Below are positions 9,401-16,337 of a stretch of 36,088 nt of DNA, in pieces (within the stretch, counting starts at the first letter, position 1; the number at the start of each line of letters is the position of its first letter). Source of the DNA: Nostoc sp. NMS7 (GTDB lineage: Bacteria > Cyanobacteriota > Cyanobacteriia > Cyanobacteriales > Nostocaceae); contig NZ_JABXKJ010000133.1 in assembly GCF_017115085.1 (NCBI RefSeq), positions 1 through 36,088 of the forward strand, in the 5' to 3' direction. The notes beneath the pieces were generated by a model. It worked only from the letters and a program-made list of their open reading frames with translations, was not told the DNA's origin and did not search any database. A program made the translations under genes and the position numbers.

Positions 9401-9567
9401 CTATATTGTCCGCCTAAAAATTTTTGAGATAATGCATTTCGTAAACTCTCTTTAGATAGTATGTGTTTTCTATTTGGCATTTGGTAATCAAGAGATACTC
9501 CTGCTCCCAAAAAAAGCACTACTTGACCAGATCGTACTAAAGATACAACTATTTCGGGAAGTTCCAT
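6454..9567 (-). CDS. SIR2 - STAND NTPase - TPR - cold-shock-domain protein (probable antiphage protein)
   Basis: A 1037-residue protein. The N-terminal SIR2-like NADase domain (about 1-265) shows LFLGAGVS (21-25), TANFDRL (106-112), LKIHG with the catalytic His near 153, and GHGSQDPE (200-207). A P-loop STAND-type ATPase follows (Walker A KAEAGAGKT, 366-374; Walker B IFIFIDAAAD, about 417-426). Then come a helical region and TPR-like repeats (about 690-960). The C terminus (about 973-1037) looks like a cold-shock/S1 OB fold: GRVNRLEAEHGFVIVDG then NIFFHRNNM. SIR2-STAND proteins such as Avs5-type defenders deplete NAD+ on infection. The cold-shock tail could bind RNA or single-stranded DNA. 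The gene is AT-rich, I noticed no GCGATCGC in it, and it follows a truncated helicase, all consistent with lateral acquisition. Confidence 0.85.
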   Translation of the reverse strand: MELPEIVVSLVRSGQVVLFLGAGVSLDYQMPNRKHILSKESLRNALSQKFLGGQYSQESLQWITELAISETDLGTVQDFIADQFREIKPADFHLILPTFRWKGIVTANFDRLVENTYEKSKNRVQDLVPIISNNDRIDKKIQSANSLVLLKIHGCITITQDPKLPLILTTDQYTTHREGRDRLFKTFYEWCYESTVIFIGHGSQDPELRSILLQVLKEVNNRPSYYLVQSEVTHIEKSFWESKRISILEGGLEDLLKSLDQAILKQMRPLAQAFQIEHPIQRKFIKNEPVIGSVKDLLIHDVEYVHDAIETKEGKAKDFYKGFDLEWYPTIKNLDVRRRLTDTVLGDVILKPNVDRPTVSELYLIKAEAGAGKTIFLRRVAWEAATQADVICLFMRTLSTINFEAIRELYRLTNERIFIFIDAAADNITLILKLLQESRRFDVPLTIVTAERLNEWNMSCDSLADYVTNAYQLLYLSKTEIVDLVHLLYKYDALGPHLQKKTVEERVKEFEEKAGRQLLVALHEATMGRPFEEIIIDEYKNIYPKQAQDVYLTVCLLNRLSTQVRAGLIARVHDIGFNDFQEKLFAPLEHIVQVKGNPHKSDFYYTSRHPQIAQIIFEEVLTQDADRYNEYIRVLRFINISYDTDKDSFRKLINARALEKIFVSSEDVKAIFNIAKEYIGDDAYLYQQMANYERINPNGNYQLAEEFLNVAQELDPRDSSIVHTKAELAATRARKAERPLERQKFRNQALSILEGLIDKPQSDRYARVTYLKLAIDDFKYILEQPDSIHRNIEEGIRTIEKILETTKQKYPEDSFVNNSEADFAGLVNDNTRALKALKVSFETNSRDPYITMRLSHFYKNNNQLDLAKACLYKALNSQILNKELNYEYAQILRLIEPSNIESIIYYFRKAFSKGDQNYYAQFWYARYLFESKDLEKQNESKRIFSDLRDKAPIQYELRIKALDYVKDNGINKVFVGRVNRLEAEHGFVIVDGRGDNIFFHRNNMESRTWISLKSGSRICFNIGFTFSGPIAVKIQSS

Positions 9568-9686
9568 ATAAGATAATTCTACTAATAGTTTTTTTAAATT
9601 TTAGCAATTTTAAAGTTAGTAGATGGTTTAAATGCCTAAATACATACTTAAAAAAGGTAAAAATAGCTCCCATATAGGGATATTTG

Positions 9687-10019
9687 TTAAATAATCACTT
9701 CACTTCCAAGTTTTTCAGTTTCTTTTTTAGTTTGGTTAACAAGGTCGATCGTCCCACAAAGATATGTTACATTTTGTATACCTTCATTAACTAGGCTTTG
9801 AGCAATTAGCAAACCTACTAAAGTTTTACCTGCTCCTGTGTTTAGAGCTATTAATATATCTGATTCCTTACGCTTCTTGTGCCATTCTTCTAAGGCTTCA
9901 GTCTGACCTCGCCATAAATCATTTGGAGTACTTGGCAAGTTAGGAAGCCTCTCAAAGATTTCTACTGGATTTAGCGGTTTAATGTTACCACTAGGTCGCT
10001 TGAGTTTAGAGAAATTCAT
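9687..10019 (-). pseudogene. N-terminal remnant of a DEAD/DEAH-box helicase
   Basis: About 110 residues from ATG 10019; an in-frame upstream start at 10052 is possible. The fragment has a Q-motif-like segment (LWRGQTEALEEW) and motif I (ALNTGAGKTLVGLL), then a segment leading towards motif Ia (VTYLCGTIDLVNQTKKETEKLG). It stops abruptly after EVII. Helicases of this kind run to many hundreds of residues with motifs II-VI, none of which follow. The SIR2-STAND gene starts 120 bp downstream. The likely history is that an inserted defence gene or a deletion removed the rest of the helicase. Confidence 0.7.
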
Positions 10020-10215
10020 AATCTGGCAAGTTATACGTAAATACTTATACAATGATAACTGCTTGATAGTAATAAAGCTAATATTTGCAATAATTTATAC
10101 CTTTAATCACGATATTTTACGTATAAACCGCAACATTTCCCGATCAATCAACTCTCTACTCACAATTGCAACCCTCTACTACAGTAATTTCACCATTTTT
10201 ATTTGACCAGTAAGT

Positions 10216-10542
10216 ATGATACAGACCTTAGCTGAGTGGTATGAACAAAATTATTTTAGTATTGATGGTTCACTGAAAAAATTCTATGCATTAGACAAAC
10301 TTGAGCGGCAAAGTTTGAGATTGCTTTATCTTTTATCTGTGCGATCGCTACTCCTCCCAATTAACCAACACCCCATCCACGATCGCAACCCCCCACTGCG
10401 GAAACTTCACCAGCACCTTTTTAATCACAATCCGCAAAGCCGGGTCATCATTCCAACACTCCTGCAAGAAGTCAAAACCCGGATTCTCGCCCGAATTCGC
10501 CGCTTGATTCAGTTTTTCCCTTCTTACAGGTCGCATATTTGA
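10216..10542 (+). CDS. Short ORF of unknown function, possible gene remnant
   Basis: The first 44 or so residues (LAEWYEQNYFSIDGSLKKF, then YALDKLERQSLRLLYLLSVR) look protein-like. From about 10348 on, the frame only mirrors the convergent gene on the minus strand and becomes Pro/Arg-rich. The credible reading is a truncated 5' gene fragment ending at the junction near 10345. No good Shine-Dalgarno sequence precedes ATG 10216. Not identified. Confidence 0.25.
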   Translation: MIQTLAEWYEQNYFSIDGSLKKFYALDKLERQSLRLLYLLSVRSLLLPINQHPIHDRNPPLRKLHQHLFNHNPQSRVIIPTLLQEVKTRILARIRRLIQFFPSYRSHI

Positions 10543-11544
10543 CCTTGCAACAATTGCCTCATGCGACCACTTTTCAGCGCCGGTGACGGACGCAGCGGAA
10601 CCTTCACCCTCATCAACTGCTTTGATCTCTACACCCGAAACTGAATTTTCAGCCAACAACGTAGCAGAATAACCCTGTTCTACCTGCCCCTGAGTTTGAT
10701 TAGCGATCGCTTCCGTTGAAGAAAATTCATTTTGAGCGACGGGCGCGGCGGAACAAGCCTCTTCATGACAGTCTTTCGGCTCAACACCACAAGAGAGGTT
10801 TTCAGCCAACAACGAAGCGGGATTACTTTGTGCAGCGTCCACAAGCGCAAGTGTCGTGCAGTTCGTTACCGCAGGTAACTCTTCCTCCTTCTCTGACACG
10901 CTTTGAACAGTCTGAGGCGACGCGCCCCTCAAGGGCGCATGAGCCGTCTTTTCCTCACACGAATTTCCTGTAAGCGTGTCAGAGATACATCTCACAAACT
11001 CTTTTGAAGAGTTTGTGAGATGTTCCTGAGCAGTTCGTGAGGGTTTTTGAAACCCTTGCTCTGAATAACTTTCACCTAAAATAGATGCTTTATACAAAGC
11101 ACGCATTTCTTCAGGGGCAGCATCTTTCTCTGAAATCTCAGCATTTAGTTCTCGTTTTTCAGCACAGGGTTCTTGTTTTTCAGAATTAGCTTTCTCCCAA
11201 AATTCTTTCATTCGGCTACCATGCAAATTCTTGATTAGCCAAGCAACAGTCTCCCGGCCATCCTGAACCGACTTATCGGGTTTGAAGATGAAGAGGCCAC
11301 TGTCAGAGAGAATTTTCTTTGCAGAGATAAAAGTACTGTAACCCATCCCAGTAGAAAGAGGCATCCACCGAGAACCATAAGGATCAGCCGTCCAACACTC
11401 CTGCCACAATTGCGTAACTGAAGGCTTTTGTTGCGATGCCCACAACATATCTTCTATGGGAATAATCACATGAAGCCGCTTATACGGTGATTGTGCTTTA
11501 GCAGCAGCCTTTTTGAGCTTGGGACGAGTAATAGTTGCAGTCAT
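10348..11544 (-). CDS. Orphan plasmid-type protein with duplicated QECW-DP motif
   Basis: A 398-residue protein of unknown function. I chose ATG 11544 because AGGAGATAG lies just upstream; the longer frame back to 11628 runs through a dispersed-repeat fragment at 11599-11613. A Lys/Ala-rich basic start (ITRPKLKKAAAKAQ) precedes a globular part (about 20-125) containing LWQECWTADPYGSRW and FISAKKILSDSGLFIFKPD, which suggests a winged-helix-like or other nucleic-acid-binding fold. The middle (about 130-350) is low-complexity, Glu/Ala/Ser-rich and probably disordered. The C terminus repeats the first motif as FLQECWNDDPALRI. It lies downstream of two co-directional genes that look plasmid-related. 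A replication or maintenance role is only inference. Confidence 0.6.
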   Translation of the reverse strand: MTATITRPKLKKAAAKAQSPYKRLHVIIPIEDMLWASQQKPSVTQLWQECWTADPYGSRWMPLSTGMGYSTFISAKKILSDSGLFIFKPDKSVQDGRETVAWLIKNLHGSRMKEFWEKANSEKQEPCAEKRELNAEISEKDAAPEEMRALYKASILGESYSEQGFQKPSRTAQEHLTNSSKEFVRCISDTLTGNSCEEKTAHAPLRGASPQTVQSVSEKEEELPAVTNCTTLALVDAAQSNPASLLAENLSCGVEPKDCHEEACSAAPVAQNEFSSTEAIANQTQGQVEQGYSATLLAENSVSGVEIKAVDEGEGSAASVTGAEKWSHEAIVARSNMRPVRREKLNQAANSGENPGFDFLQECWNDDPALRIVIKKVLVKFPQWGVAIVDGVLVNWEE

Positions 11545-11674
11545 TTTACTATCTCCTGTTTGTTTGATGCACGGAATTTTCCCCACAGCGTTGTTTACCG
11601 CCGTAGGCATCGTGCGGTTCGTTGTCAAGTATTCAGATTTCGATGTCTAAAAAATCACTCTTTACACTGAAAGC

Positions 11675-11860
11675 CTATTTGGGTTCCCAAAATCGCAACT
11701 CATTCAAGAAATACCTACTTGTTTTTTTACCTTCATCCTTCCAATGATCCCAAGCAACCAGCACTTCGCCCTCGCCCAAATCCTCCACGACTTCACCCCT
11801 GGCGTTATATAGGGTGTAGTAGGGGTCAGCGTAGGCAACGATAGAACCGACTTGAATCAC
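11675..11860 (-). CDS. Small SH3/KOW-like beta-barrel protein
   Basis: A 61-residue protein rich in alternating hydrophobic/charged strands (VGSIVAYADPYYTLY, GEGEVLVAWDHW). It resembles small SH3-like or KOW-type barrels common on cyanobacterial plasmids. It starts 6 bp after the stop of the 468-residue HTH/coiled-coil protein, so it is almost certainly translated from the same mRNA. No catalytic residues are visible. Function unknown. Confidence 0.6.
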   Translation of the reverse strand: MIQVGSIVAYADPYYTLYNARGEVVEDLGEGEVLVAWDHWKDEGKKTSRYFLNELRFWEPK

Positions 11861-11866
11861 TTTTTG

Positions 11867-13273
11867 TTAAGAAGCAATTTCTAGAGATTTGATTAATTCT
11901 GTTTCTTCACTGGTTAATTCCGCCCAATAATCCGACTTAATCACCTCATACTCTTGGGCAACAGTACAAAACTCCTGCCAAGTACACCCCGCTTTAGCAA
12001 GCACTGCTCTAATGTCACTCACCGCCTGGGGCAACATTTCCAGTTGCTCGGCACGGTAAGCGATCGCAGTTGGTGTCGGTTCACTACCTAAAATTAGCGC
12101 TGCTGCCTCCAATGCTTGGGTGTTGTTCATGGCACTGGCGAGATTCTTCAACGCCATGCCCATCAGCCGTAAGCATTCTTGGGCGTTCTCCTTGGGTGGT
12201 TCCTGAGCCAGCGATCGCAGATCAATGGTTTTTTCCAGTGCAAGTTTTACCTGCTTGTTCAAAGCTTTGGTCGCTTGCTGGGTCATGGTATTTCCCCATT
12301 GTTGCAAAGGATGTTGCTCTACAGCGTTTTCCAAATCTTGAATACGCTGCTTAAGCTGTTGGTTCTCAGTCTCCAACTGCCGTAATGATTCCATCTCATC
12401 CAATCGCTGCTGCAATTGAACGTTTTGCTCCCTTTGTTGCTTGTATAGATTTTGCAGAGATTGGATTTGCTCTTGCACTTGGGCTTCGGCTGTGGCCGAC
12501 ACTTCTGCTTGCAAACCAATTCTCAATTCCTGGGAAAGTCGCTCTAACTCCTGTTTATGACGTTCTTCGATAGCAGCGATCGCTTCTGTGTACTCTTTTG
12601 GGTAAGTCCGTTCACTCGATTCGGACACAATTGCGGCATTTAAATCAGTCAAATCACTATTGTTTACCAGCAACCTCTCACCATCGCTGAAGGTGACAAT
12701 CTGCTGATAGTTATTCGGTGCGTCTGCTTCAATCACTCCCGAATCCCCATATCTGGGATGTGAAAGGGAAGAAACAGTGACAGAATTACACAATTGCGTT
12801 TTGACTTTTTCTTGTTTTGTGCTACTGGTTCTAGTGGGTGAAGTATTTTTGGGAACGACCTTCTGTACTGCTTTAGCAAAATCGGCGGCTGTGGGGAAGG
12901 GTTTTTCTTTGGCTGCGATCGCAACAGCTTCGCTTAACTTGTCAGGTGTTTTTACCAGCCGGAGTAGGGATCGTGTCTGGGATGGTTTAGTAATCTTTTC
13001 CCTGAGTTCTTCTGGCAGAGTGTCAACTACTTTCTTCGCAGACAGCAAATCTCTGACCCGGCGATATCCTCCGTGTTTGGTCAACTCACTTTCGCAATAA
13101 GCTTCAAAGCTCTTGTGTCCAGCATCTTCGTAATAGCCTTTATCTCGCATCAGTCGCAGTTCATCAGATGCTTGCCACTCAAATCGGTCTATAGCGGCGA
13201 AGGTTTCCTGGATACTGATGTTGAGACTGGGGTAATCGAAGGTCGTTGCTTGTTCTTTATCTAGTGTCAGCAT
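11867..13273 (-). CDS. HTH plus coiled-coil plasmid protein, ParB/KorB-flavoured
   Basis: A 468-residue protein. The N-terminal 130 residues are helical and include SFEAYCESELTKHGGYRRVR and LPEELREKITKPSQTRSLLR, followed by LRLVKTPDKLSEAVAIAAKE. The spacing resembles the helix-turn-helix of ParB/KorB/DUF3102-like proteins, but no ParB nuclease motif is visible. A small beta-rich segment (about 165-215, SLSHPRYGDSGVIEADAP) follows. A long coiled coil spans about 225-340 (heptads such as QQLKQRIQDLENAVEQ), and the C-terminal domain is helical. It lies 184 bp downstream of the XRE gene. Plausible roles are plasmid partition or replication control; none is proven. Confidence 0.6.
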   Translation of the reverse strand: MLTLDKEQATTFDYPSLNISIQETFAAIDRFEWQASDELRLMRDKGYYEDAGHKSFEAYCESELTKHGGYRRVRDLLSAKKVVDTLPEELREKITKPSQTRSLLRLVKTPDKLSEAVAIAAKEKPFPTAADFAKAVQKVVPKNTSPTRTSSTKQEKVKTQLCNSVTVSSLSHPRYGDSGVIEADAPNNYQQIVTFSDGERLLVNNSDLTDLNAAIVSESSERTYPKEYTEAIAAIEERHKQELERLSQELRIGLQAEVSATAEAQVQEQIQSLQNLYKQQREQNVQLQQRLDEMESLRQLETENQQLKQRIQDLENAVEQHPLQQWGNTMTQQATKALNKQVKLALEKTIDLRSLAQEPPKENAQECLRLMGMALKNLASAMNNTQALEAAALILGSEPTPTAIAYRAEQLEMLPQAVSDIRAVLAKAGCTWQEFCTVAQEYEVIKSDYWAELTSEETELIKSLEIAS

Positions 13274-13456
13274 ATCTCTTGCCCACTATGGTAAATGCTT
13301 GAAATTTGGGTGTTGCAGTTTAACCAAAGTGAACCGGGGAGATACTGAAGGGTGTTTGCCCAAAAATGTGTCAGCATTATAATAAGCTCACTTTGTGATC
13401 AACGGATTGAGCAGGCGATCGCATTGCTTTGGTCGGCGGGCGGTCGCTTTTAGTTT

Positions 13457-13783
13457 TTACGCTGCAAATAATAGATCAACTTCTGCACTTTCGCCCAGAA
13501 TTTTCCTTCTATTCGCTAAAGTCTCTGTTTCTGCTTGAGAATTGAGAGTCACACTTTTTTCTATCCTTAATCTTTTGGGTGGCTCACCTTCCTCAAGCAA
13601 GTCTCCAGGCTTACAATTAAGGGCTTCACAGAATCTTGCTGCTGCATCTAATGTGAGTGATTTAACCTTATTTTGTTCAATTTTTTGGATGAACTGAGGA
13701 CTATAACCAGTCTTTCTAGCTAGGTCATTCTGAGAAAGACCCGCAGCCTCTCTCAATTTTTTTAATGCGATAAACACAATCAT
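13457..13783 (-). CDS. XRE-family (Cro/C1-type HTH) transcriptional regulator
   Basis: About 108 residues. The HTH domain near the N terminus reads LKKLREAAGLSQNDLARKTG, then YSPQFIQKIEQNKVKSLTLD, then AARFCEALNCKPGDLL, a textbook XRE helix set. The C-terminal 40 residues are polar with no recognised domain. Start choice is uncertain: TTG 13792, ATG 13783 and GTG 13777 are all in frame. The GGAGAGG Shine-Dalgarno abuts the ATG and is best spaced for GTG 13777. The gene is transcribed away from a cluster of four CTATTGG-type sites (13814-13941), which suggests autoregulation. It probably controls the minus-strand block, the plus-strand block, or both. Confidence 0.85.
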   Translation of the reverse strand: MIVFIALKKLREAAGLSQNDLARKTGYSPQFIQKIEQNKVKSLTLDAAARFCEALNCKPGDLLEEGEPPKRLRIEKSVTLNSQAETETLANRRKILGESAEVDLLFAA

Positions 13784-13813
13784 CCTCTCCAAATAATACT
13801 CCGATTATAGTGG

Positions 13814-13941
13814 TACTACTATTGGATGTAAACATATAGGACTTACATCTATTGGTATTAGAGTTGCTTATGTGCAACCAATAGTAGTATTACAAATCTC
13901 TATCTAAAAGTAACTACTACCCCATTGACTACTACCAATAG
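13814..13941. promoter_or_regulatory. Cluster of four CTATTGG/CCAATAG operator-like sites
   Basis: The 7-mer CTATTGG occurs on the plus strand at 13819-13825 and 13849-13855, and as CCAATAG at 13878-13884 and 13935-13941. Extended matches are strong: TACTACTATTGGATG at 13814 matches the reverse complement of the third site (TACTACTATTGGTTG). The sites form two inverted pairs directly upstream of the XRE gene, spanning the likely promoter. Confidence 0.6.
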
Positions 13942-14060
13942 GTGTACTAATATTGTGTACATGAGGGTAAGAAAAAACGAACCGTCTACACCCAAACATA
14001 ATTAAGGGTTCGCAAGCAAAATTACCAAACATTTACTCATTCGACTAACAATAAAACCAA

Positions 14061-14174
14061 GTGCCACCGGGAATAGCAGCCGTCAGCCAAACTTGTAATG
14101 CTCAAGCCAGCGAAGATGATCTCGATGACCTACCAAGTCTTAAAAAACTGGTTATTTATTGCCCAATTGTCTAG
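14061..14174 (+). CDS. Small ORF, possible remnant
   Basis: A 37-codon GTG-started frame whose second half (ASEDDLDDLPSLKKLVIYCP) looks like real protein rather than random sequence. There is no Shine-Dalgarno sequence, and an in-frame stop lies just upstream. It could be a gene fragment or a small peptide; I cannot identify it. The rest of 13950-14350 shows no further gene. Confidence 0.2.
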   Translation: MPPGIAAVSQTCNAQASEDDLDDLPSLKKLVIYCPIV

Positions 14175-14355
14175 AAATCAAAGATTTTACAGCAAAGCTG
14201 AATTTAGTAGAGTGTCCTCTTCCGAACACAGCACTTCCTTACACATCCCCTGATGCTGCTGTCTTGATAATGCTCTTAGCAACTAGCTGTAGATGGCTAC
14301 GCCAAATCTTTTTGAGAGCGTTGTGCTAAACCACAACGTTGTTTGCACACATAAC

Positions 14356-14397
14356 AAAAGCGATCGCTCGGTCTGGACAACTTCTGCGATCGCTTTT
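14356..14397. terminator. HIP1-built hairpin with T-tract
   Basis: AAAAGCGATCGC pairs with GCGATCGCTTTT across an 18-nt loop and is followed by T residues. Each arm is a HIP1 octamer. It lies 26 bp before ATG 14424, so it may act as a leader attenuator or end upstream transcription rather than being a standard terminator. Confidence 0.4.
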
Positions 14398-14423
14398 TAT
14401 CCAACTGAATGGAGATCAATATT

Positions 14424-14990
14424 ATGACCTACATAACACATACACAGCAAGCAATCATCGATTTTTCTGTTGATGAGCAAGTCCTTGCCCAAGCAGAAGT
14501 GTACAGCCACCTCGAATCCCAAGCCGAAGCTGTAGCCCCCACCCAAGATCCTCTCACCAGCAGAGATCGTCGCATCATTGGCGAGATTATCGAAGTCCAA
14601 CCCGAATCCGCTCGTACCATCTGGATAGAAGGCGGAATCACAGTATGGGTGCAGTTTGTGGAAGGCGGACGGCTACCCTTTGATCGCAACTGGTTCGCTA
14701 CAAGAGTTGCAGAAGTAAAAGCAACACTACCAGAAACACCACGGGAACGAAACGAACGCCTGAGCAATGAACTGGAAAAAGCTTGCGCTGTTTTTGGTCT
14801 GTACCACGGGGAAATTGACTGGTTATCATTTAGCACCAAACTCTACCGAGACGGGCATAATGTCTGCTTCATCGGGTGCAATCAACAAGGCTGGTATGCA
14901 AGACCGAGACAGTACGGACTCAATCGCGTGGCTCCTAGTGCTGAACAAGTGATTGCGTCGTTGGGAGTTCGAGCAGCAGTAGCGGCTTAG
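14424..14990 (+). CDS. Hypothetical cyanobacterial protein, 188 residues
   Basis: ATG 14424 is preceded by TGGAG at 9 nt; an in-frame ATG at 14409 overlaps that site, so I prefer the later start. The protein has an acidic helical N terminus and a beta-rich middle (RIIGEIIEVQPESARTIWIE then GGITVWVQFVEGGRLPF), which looks like a small OB/SH3-type barrel. A helical segment (ERNERLSNELEKACAVFGLY) and a C-terminal part (KLYRDGHNVCFIGCNQQGWY) follow. No known catalytic motif. It is the first gene of the plus-strand cluster and is bracketed by two HIP1 hairpins, so it may be a separate transcription unit. Confidence 0.6.
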   Translation: MTYITHTQQAIIDFSVDEQVLAQAEVYSHLESQAEAVAPTQDPLTSRDRRIIGEIIEVQPESARTIWIEGGITVWVQFVEGGRLPFDRNWFATRVAEVKATLPETPRERNERLSNELEKACAVFGLYHGEIDWLSFSTKLYRDGHNVCFIGCNQQGWYARPRQYGLNRVAPSAEQVIASLGVRAAVAA

Positions 14991-15005
14991 TTGCTGAAGT
15001 GAGAA

Positions 15006-15039
15006 AGGCGATCGCAGTTGTCTTGGACTGCGATCGCCT
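15006..15039. terminator. Long perfect hairpin with HIP1 arms
   Basis: AGGCGATCGCAGT pairs perfectly with ACTGCGATCGCCT over an 8-nt loop, starting 15 bp after the stop of the 188-residue protein. No T-tract follows, so it is terminator-like or an mRNA-stabilising structure. Confidence 0.45.
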
Positions 15040-15067
15040 CGACAACGAAATTTAGACAATCCAAATC

Positions 15068-15499
15068 ATGGCACAGAATATGATTACCACATTTTGTCTT
15101 CAACGAACGGAGTTGGAAGAATCTCTTGACAAGATACTGTTACCTCCTACAGACCCCAATGCAGAGGTGCAAGAGATTCCTGGGTTTAAGCTGGTTTACG
15201 TAGATGGAGCTTGCCCCAGAAATTATCGTGTGTACAAGGCTGATTCCATGATCGGGGTGATATTTCAGCATATTACCCACTGGTCAAATGCTGTAGATCA
15301 GATTCGATACGCCGAGCCGGTTGATGCAGCAGTTAGGCTTGATGAATTTATGAAGGTGGCAAGAGTATCAACAACGGCTACAGAGAAACCGCCCACGGAA
15401 GAAGAGTTGCTAGATAAAGAATTCGATGCACTGACGAGTGACGAGTGGGAACGTTTAAAAAGATACGTTCCAGAAACTAGAAATTTAGTTGCAGTGTAA
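15068..15499 (+). CDS. Hypothetical protein, 143 residues
   Basis: The protein has a beta-rich middle (VQEIPGFKLVYVDGACPRNY) and a C-terminal acidic helical part (PTEEELLDKEFDALTSDEW). No domain was recognised. Met5 at 15080 is an alternative start; neither has a strong Shine-Dalgarno sequence. It follows the HIP1 hairpin at 15006-15039 and leads into a run of small co-directional genes. Codon use looks genuine. Confidence 0.5.
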   Translation: MAQNMITTFCLQRTELEESLDKILLPPTDPNAEVQEIPGFKLVYVDGACPRNYRVYKADSMIGVIFQHITHWSNAVDQIRYAEPVDAAVRLDEFMKVARVSTTATEKPPTEEELLDKEFDALTSDEWERLKRYVPETRNLVAV

Positions 15500-15506
15500 G
15501 AAAACG

Positions 15507-15527
15507 GGTGGGCAGGACAGACCCACC
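15507..15527. other. Small GC-rich hairpin after the 143-residue gene
   Basis: GGTGGG pairs with CCCACC over a 9-nt loop, 7 bp after the stop at 15499. No T-tract follows. It is a possible mRNA structure or weak terminator. Confidence 0.25.
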
Positions 15528-15591
15528 TGTGTGGCAAGGAGCAAACTTAAATTTTATCCAAATAGAACAACACAACTCATCGGATAAATCA

Positions 15592-15807
15592 ATGGAACCG
15601 ATAGAAATACTGAAGCAGTTCAACTCGTGCTATCTGAAGATTCAGGCGATTGCCCAAAACGAAAACTGGCTTTTGTTGATTGCTGATAAAAAGATTGACC
15701 CAGAAGCCGCAACTCACTTGGGCGATGTTCTGCATTACTTGGGTGAGGCAATGGGTTGTGTCGAAGAAATCGTTGAGATCAAGTTTAATCAGGATGCAGA
15801 ATCATGA
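15592..15807 (+). CDS. Hypothetical small helical protein
   Basis: A 71-residue protein from ATG 15592. The frame is open back to 15508 but that stretch shows no start with a ribosome site. It is largely helical (MEPIEILKQFNSCYLKIQAI; PEAATHLGDVLHYLGEAMG) and acidic at the C terminus. Function unknown. Part of the compact small-gene series upstream of the ERF gene. Confidence 0.45.
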   Translation: MEPIEILKQFNSCYLKIQAIAQNENWLLLIADKKIDPEAATHLGDVLHYLGEAMGCVEEIVEIKFNQDAES

Positions 15808-15813
15808 AACTCT

Positions 15814-16032
15814 ATGCAACCAGTATTCCTCAAGCAATACCCAAGTTGGGCAACTGTTATATCGAATAATCCAGGACTGATTGAGGTTGAAATAAATGAT
15901 AAAGACCCTGGCTTTCATTCAATCATAGAGGAACTATCTACCAAAATTGAACCAGGAATCGTTGGTGTAAAAGCTAGCGATTTATGTTTAATGTTCAGCA
16001 TTGGGATGATTGATACTAACCAAGAAAATTAA
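15814..16032 (+). CDS. Hypothetical small protein, 72 residues
   Basis: The frame reads PSWATVISNNPGLIEVEIND and later IEPGIVGVKASDLCLMFSIG, an amphipathic alpha/beta pattern with no known motif. It starts 6 bp after the preceding stop. A different frame opens with ATGA overlapping that stop at 15804 but ends after 21 codons, so start and frame are not certain. Unidentified. Confidence 0.4.
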   Translation: MQPVFLKQYPSWATVISNNPGLIEVEINDKDPGFHSIIEELSTKIEPGIVGVKASDLCLMFSIGMIDTNQEN

Positions 16033-16061
16033 CAACCGATATATACCAAACACGACATCTT

Positions 16062-16322
16062 ATGAAATTCACAACTGTCTCTGTTAGCTACTCTAGGAAA
16101 TTTAATCTTGGCGACTACGAATCACTGGAACTAGGCTGCTCTCTATGGGCGCAAGTCGAGGATGGGGAAGACGCGGATGGAATAACCCAATTCCTCTATC
16201 AACAAGCTAAAACTTCAGTAAAACAAGCGGCAATGCCTGTGTTAAAAGCCTCAGAGTTTCAGATAAGTAAAGCTAAGTCTAGCAAAAAAGTGTCCGGTGA
16301 TGTCAATGAAAGTGATTGGTAA
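16062..16322 (+). CDS. Hypothetical protein upstream of ERF recombinase
   Basis: An 86-residue protein with a beta-rich N terminus (KFTTVSVSYSRKFNLGDYES), an acidic turn (QVEDGEDADG), an amphipathic helix and a basic Ser/Lys-rich tail (ISKAKSSKKVSGD). It sits 15 bp upstream of the ERF-family annealing gene and is probably co-transcribed. Small partners next to single-strand annealing proteins are common in phages and plasmids, so a role in recombination is plausible but not shown. Confidence 0.55.
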   Translation: MKFTTVSVSYSRKFNLGDYESLELGCSLWAQVEDGEDADGITQFLYQQAKTSVKQAAMPVLKASEFQISKAKSSKKVSGDVNESDW

Positions 16323-16337
16323 AAGAGGATCTGGATA

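Noticed and set aside
12070..13264. Several plus-strand frames of 60-107 codons inside the 468-residue minus gene
   Set aside because: They overlap a long, clearly coding minus-strand frame, lack ribosome sites and have non-protein-like composition.
15804..15869. 21-codon ATGA-coupled frame before the 72-residue gene
   Set aside because: Short, and no extension by a single-base correction gave a convincing protein. The 15814 frame is longer and more protein-like.
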